The position numbers and the translations under genes are program-made. This document shows, in pieces, positions 5,226 to 6,867 of a stretch of DNA of 6,867 nucleotides. The stretch covers positions 1 through 6,867 of the forward strand of contig JAGGZB010000136.1 in the NCBI GenBank assembly GCA_021162225.1. The letters run 5' to 3'. The stretch comes from Candidatus Bathyarchaeota archaeon (GTDB taxonomy: Archaea > Thermoproteota > Bathyarchaeia > Bathyarchaeales > DTEX01). Numbering within the stretch: position 1 is the stretch's first letter; each line of letters begins with the position of its first letter. Below the pieces are notes generated by a model that ran no database searches, had not been told where the DNA came from, and saw only the letters and a program-made list of their open reading frames with translations.

Positions 5226-6867
5226 TTGTTTGGATACGCTGGGCGAATACTGAAGATAGATTTGTCATCTAGAAGTTACAAGACAGAGTCTTTTAATGAA
5301 GCCTTTGCTAGGAAGTATATAGGAGGAGCTGGATTCGGCATAAAGATGCTGCTTGACGAGCAGCCTCCAGGGATTGATCCTTTCGATCCGGAGAACCCGC
5401 TGATCTATACTGTAGGGCCACTTGCGGGTACCATGGCGCCGACAAGCGGCAAATACGCGGTCTTTGCGAAATCTCCAGAATCAAACTTTCTAGGGGAAGG
5501 ATATAGCACGGGCTTTTTCGGGCCGGAACTGAAACGCGCCGGCTACGACATAGTGGTGATAAAAGGCAGATCTCAGAAACCTATCTATCTCTGGATTGAT
5601 GATGATACGGTTCAGTTTATGGATGCCAGTCACCTTTGGGGTAAGACCACATGGGAGACTGAAACGATTATTCGAGAAGAGCTAGGGGACTATTATATAC
5701 GCGTTGCAACTATAGGTCCGGCTGGAGAGAGACTAGTTAGGGTTGCAAGCATAATAAATGATCATTGGAGAGCTGTTGGGAGGACAGGGTTAGGGGCGGT
5801 TATGGGTTCTAAGAATCTGAAAGCCGTCGCTGTCAGAGGTACAAATGATATACCGGTAGCTGATATAGAAGGGCTGAGAGAGCATTGTAAAGAGTTATAT
5901 GAGGAGATGAGACATAGCCCAAAGACAGCTAAGTATCGAACTCTAGGAACACCAGCAAATGTTCTCGCGCTGAACAAGGCCGCTGCTCTACCTACGAGGA
6001 ATTATCAAAGTGCAACATTCGAGAAGGCTGAGCTAGTGAGCGGAGAATACCTGAATGAGCATTTCATTGTTAAGATCCAGGGATGCGATGCATGCCCAAT
6101 GAGGTGCGAACATGTCGCAATGATACCGGATGGGCCTTGGAAGGGAACGACTGCTAGAATACCATACGAGCCTCTCATGGCTTTCGGACCGTACTGCGGC
6201 GTAGATAGGCTTGAGGGAGTTATAAAAGCGAAGGAGCTATGCGACAAGTATGGTTTAGATGCCATAAGCACGGGTATCATAATAGGCTTCGCGATGGAAT
6301 GCTTCGAAAGAGGATTAATAGATAAGAAAGATACTGGCGGGCTTGACTTAAGATTCGGAAACTATGAAGCCATGGTCGCTATGGTTGAGAAGATAGCGTT
6401 CAGAAAGGATATAGGAGACTTACTTGCTGAGGGCGTTAAGCGCGCTTCTGAAAAGATAGGAAAGGGATCGGAGGAATTTGCCAGTCACATAAAGGGAGTC
6501 GAGACGACAGGTTACGACTTAAGAGGATTAAAGACATGCGCGCTAGGCTACGCTGTTTCGAGAAGAGGCGCCGATCACCAGAGACATGGAAGCTACGGCC
6601 ACGACCTCAGCGGAGAAGTAGATAGATTCAAAGTTGAGAAAGGTAGAGGAAAACTTGTCATGGATGATGAGGACATGTATTGCGTCTTCGACGCGATGAT
6701 TCTATGCAAGTTCAGCAGGCGTCTCTGGAATTATGACAGAATCGCTAGAATCTATAGGGAGGTGACAGGATTGCCGATGACGGGTGAGGAGATGCGTAAG
6801 GCTGGAGAAAGAATAAGCAATCTGGGCAGACTCTACAATATACGGGAGGGATTGACAAGAAAGGATG
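5226..6867 (+). CDS. aor: Aldehyde ferredoxin oxidoreductase (tungstopterin family), 3' end outside window
   Basis: The first 547 residues are present, and the frame is still open at the window end; the family is usually about 600-630. AORs oxidise aldehydes to carboxylates with ferredoxin as electron acceptor, using a tungsten bis-pyranopterin and one 4Fe-4S cluster. The N-terminal domain matches well (FGYAGRILKIDL, then GPLAGTMAPTSGKYAVFAKSP at about 64-84). GRTGLGAVMGSKNLKAV (185-201) is the pterin-binding signature. Cluster ligands are Cys287, Cys290 and Cys294 (CDACPMRC), with Cys494 as the distant fourth, at the same number as in the Pyrococcus furiosus enzyme. DKYGLD (340-345) fits the first DxxGL(C/D) pterin motif; the second reads DAMILC (489-494), with Ile in place of Gly. 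Glu315 and His451 (GADH) are candidate active-site residues. The start is TTG with an upstream GAGGG. The gene is divergent from the Gfo/hydrolase pair. The aldehyde substrate is not predictable, and whether it is AOR proper or a sister tungsten enzyme remains open. Confidence 0.93.
   Translation, partial: MFGYAGRILKIDLSSRSYKTESFNEAFARKYIGGAGFGIKMLLDEQPPGIDPFDPENPLIYTVGPLAGTMAPTSGKYAVFAKSPESNFLGEGYSTGFFGPELKRAGYDIVVIKGRSQKPIYLWIDDDTVQFMDASHLWGKTTWETETIIREELGDYYIRVATIGPAGERLVRVASIINDHWRAVGRTGLGAVMGSKNLKAVAVRGTNDIPVADIEGLREHCKELYEEMRHSPKTAKYRTLGTPANVLALNKAAALPTRNYQSATFEKAELVSGEYLNEHFIVKIQGCDACPMRCEHVAMIPDGPWKGTTARIPYEPLMAFGPYCGVDRLEGVIKAKELCDKYGLDAISTGIIIGFAMECFERGLIDKKDTGGLDLRFGNYEAMVAMVEKIAFRKDIGDLLAEGVKRASEKIGKGSEEFASHIKGVETTGYDLRGLKTCALGYAVSRRGADHQRHGSYGHDLSGEVDRFKVEKGRGKLVMDDEDMYCVFDAMILCKFSRRLWNYDRIARIYREVTGLPMTGEEMRKAGERISNLGRLYNIREGLTRKD

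Noticed and set aside
5206..5253. 15-codon ATG-started frame in the AOR leader overlapping the AOR start
   Set aside because: It lies out of the AOR frame, its ATG has no Shine-Dalgarno, and the peptide has no attenuator-like feature; the GAGGG fits the TTG at 5226 better.

Overview
Organism: the window reads as archaeal chromosome. It carries adjacent genes for both subunits of DNA topoisomerase VI, a tungsten-type aldehyde ferredoxin oxidoreductase (AOR), AT-rich TATA-like elements instead of bacterial -35/-10 pairs, and coding sequence rich in ATA (Ile) and AGA/AGG (Arg) codons. The Top6 proteins resemble the Sulfolobus shibatae enzyme recognisably but at a distance, so a Thermoproteota/TACK or Bathyarchaeia-like lineage is plausible. 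The window alone cannot fix the taxon. No rRNA, tRNA, CRISPR array, transposase or insertion sequence was seen. Layout, left part (1-3197, + strand): topoisomerase VI subunit B runs from an apparent ATA start at 28 to 1830. Subunit A follows after 8 bases (1839-2951), then a 65-residue protein with two membrane helices (2997-3194). The three genes could form one transcript. Right part (3216-6867): two minus-strand genes converge on that cluster with a gap of only 21 bases. They are a Gfo/Idh/MocA-type oxidoreductase (start near 5074) and a nitrilase-superfamily C-N hydrolase, joined by an ATGA stop/start overlap. A divergent intergenic region of about 150 bases separates them from a plus-strand AOR gene (5226 onward) that is cut by the window end. 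How the genes work together: Top6A and Top6B form the A2B2 type IIB topoisomerase, in which Top6B binds ATP and gates the enzyme and Top6A carries the cleavage tyrosine and Toprim metal site. The Gfo/Idh/MocA enzyme and the hydrolase are almost certainly co-expressed. Sharing a divergent control region with the AOR suggests, but does not prove, a small catabolic or detoxification module (NAD(P)-linked redox, C-N bond hydrolysis, ferredoxin-linked aldehyde oxidation). Most notable point: the whole top6B reading frame upstream of residue 112 lacks ATG, GTG and TTG, yet encodes the conserved ATP-binding N-terminus. An ATA codon 8 bases behind a perfect AGGAGG sits where homologues start. No clearly undescribed defence or mobile system was found.
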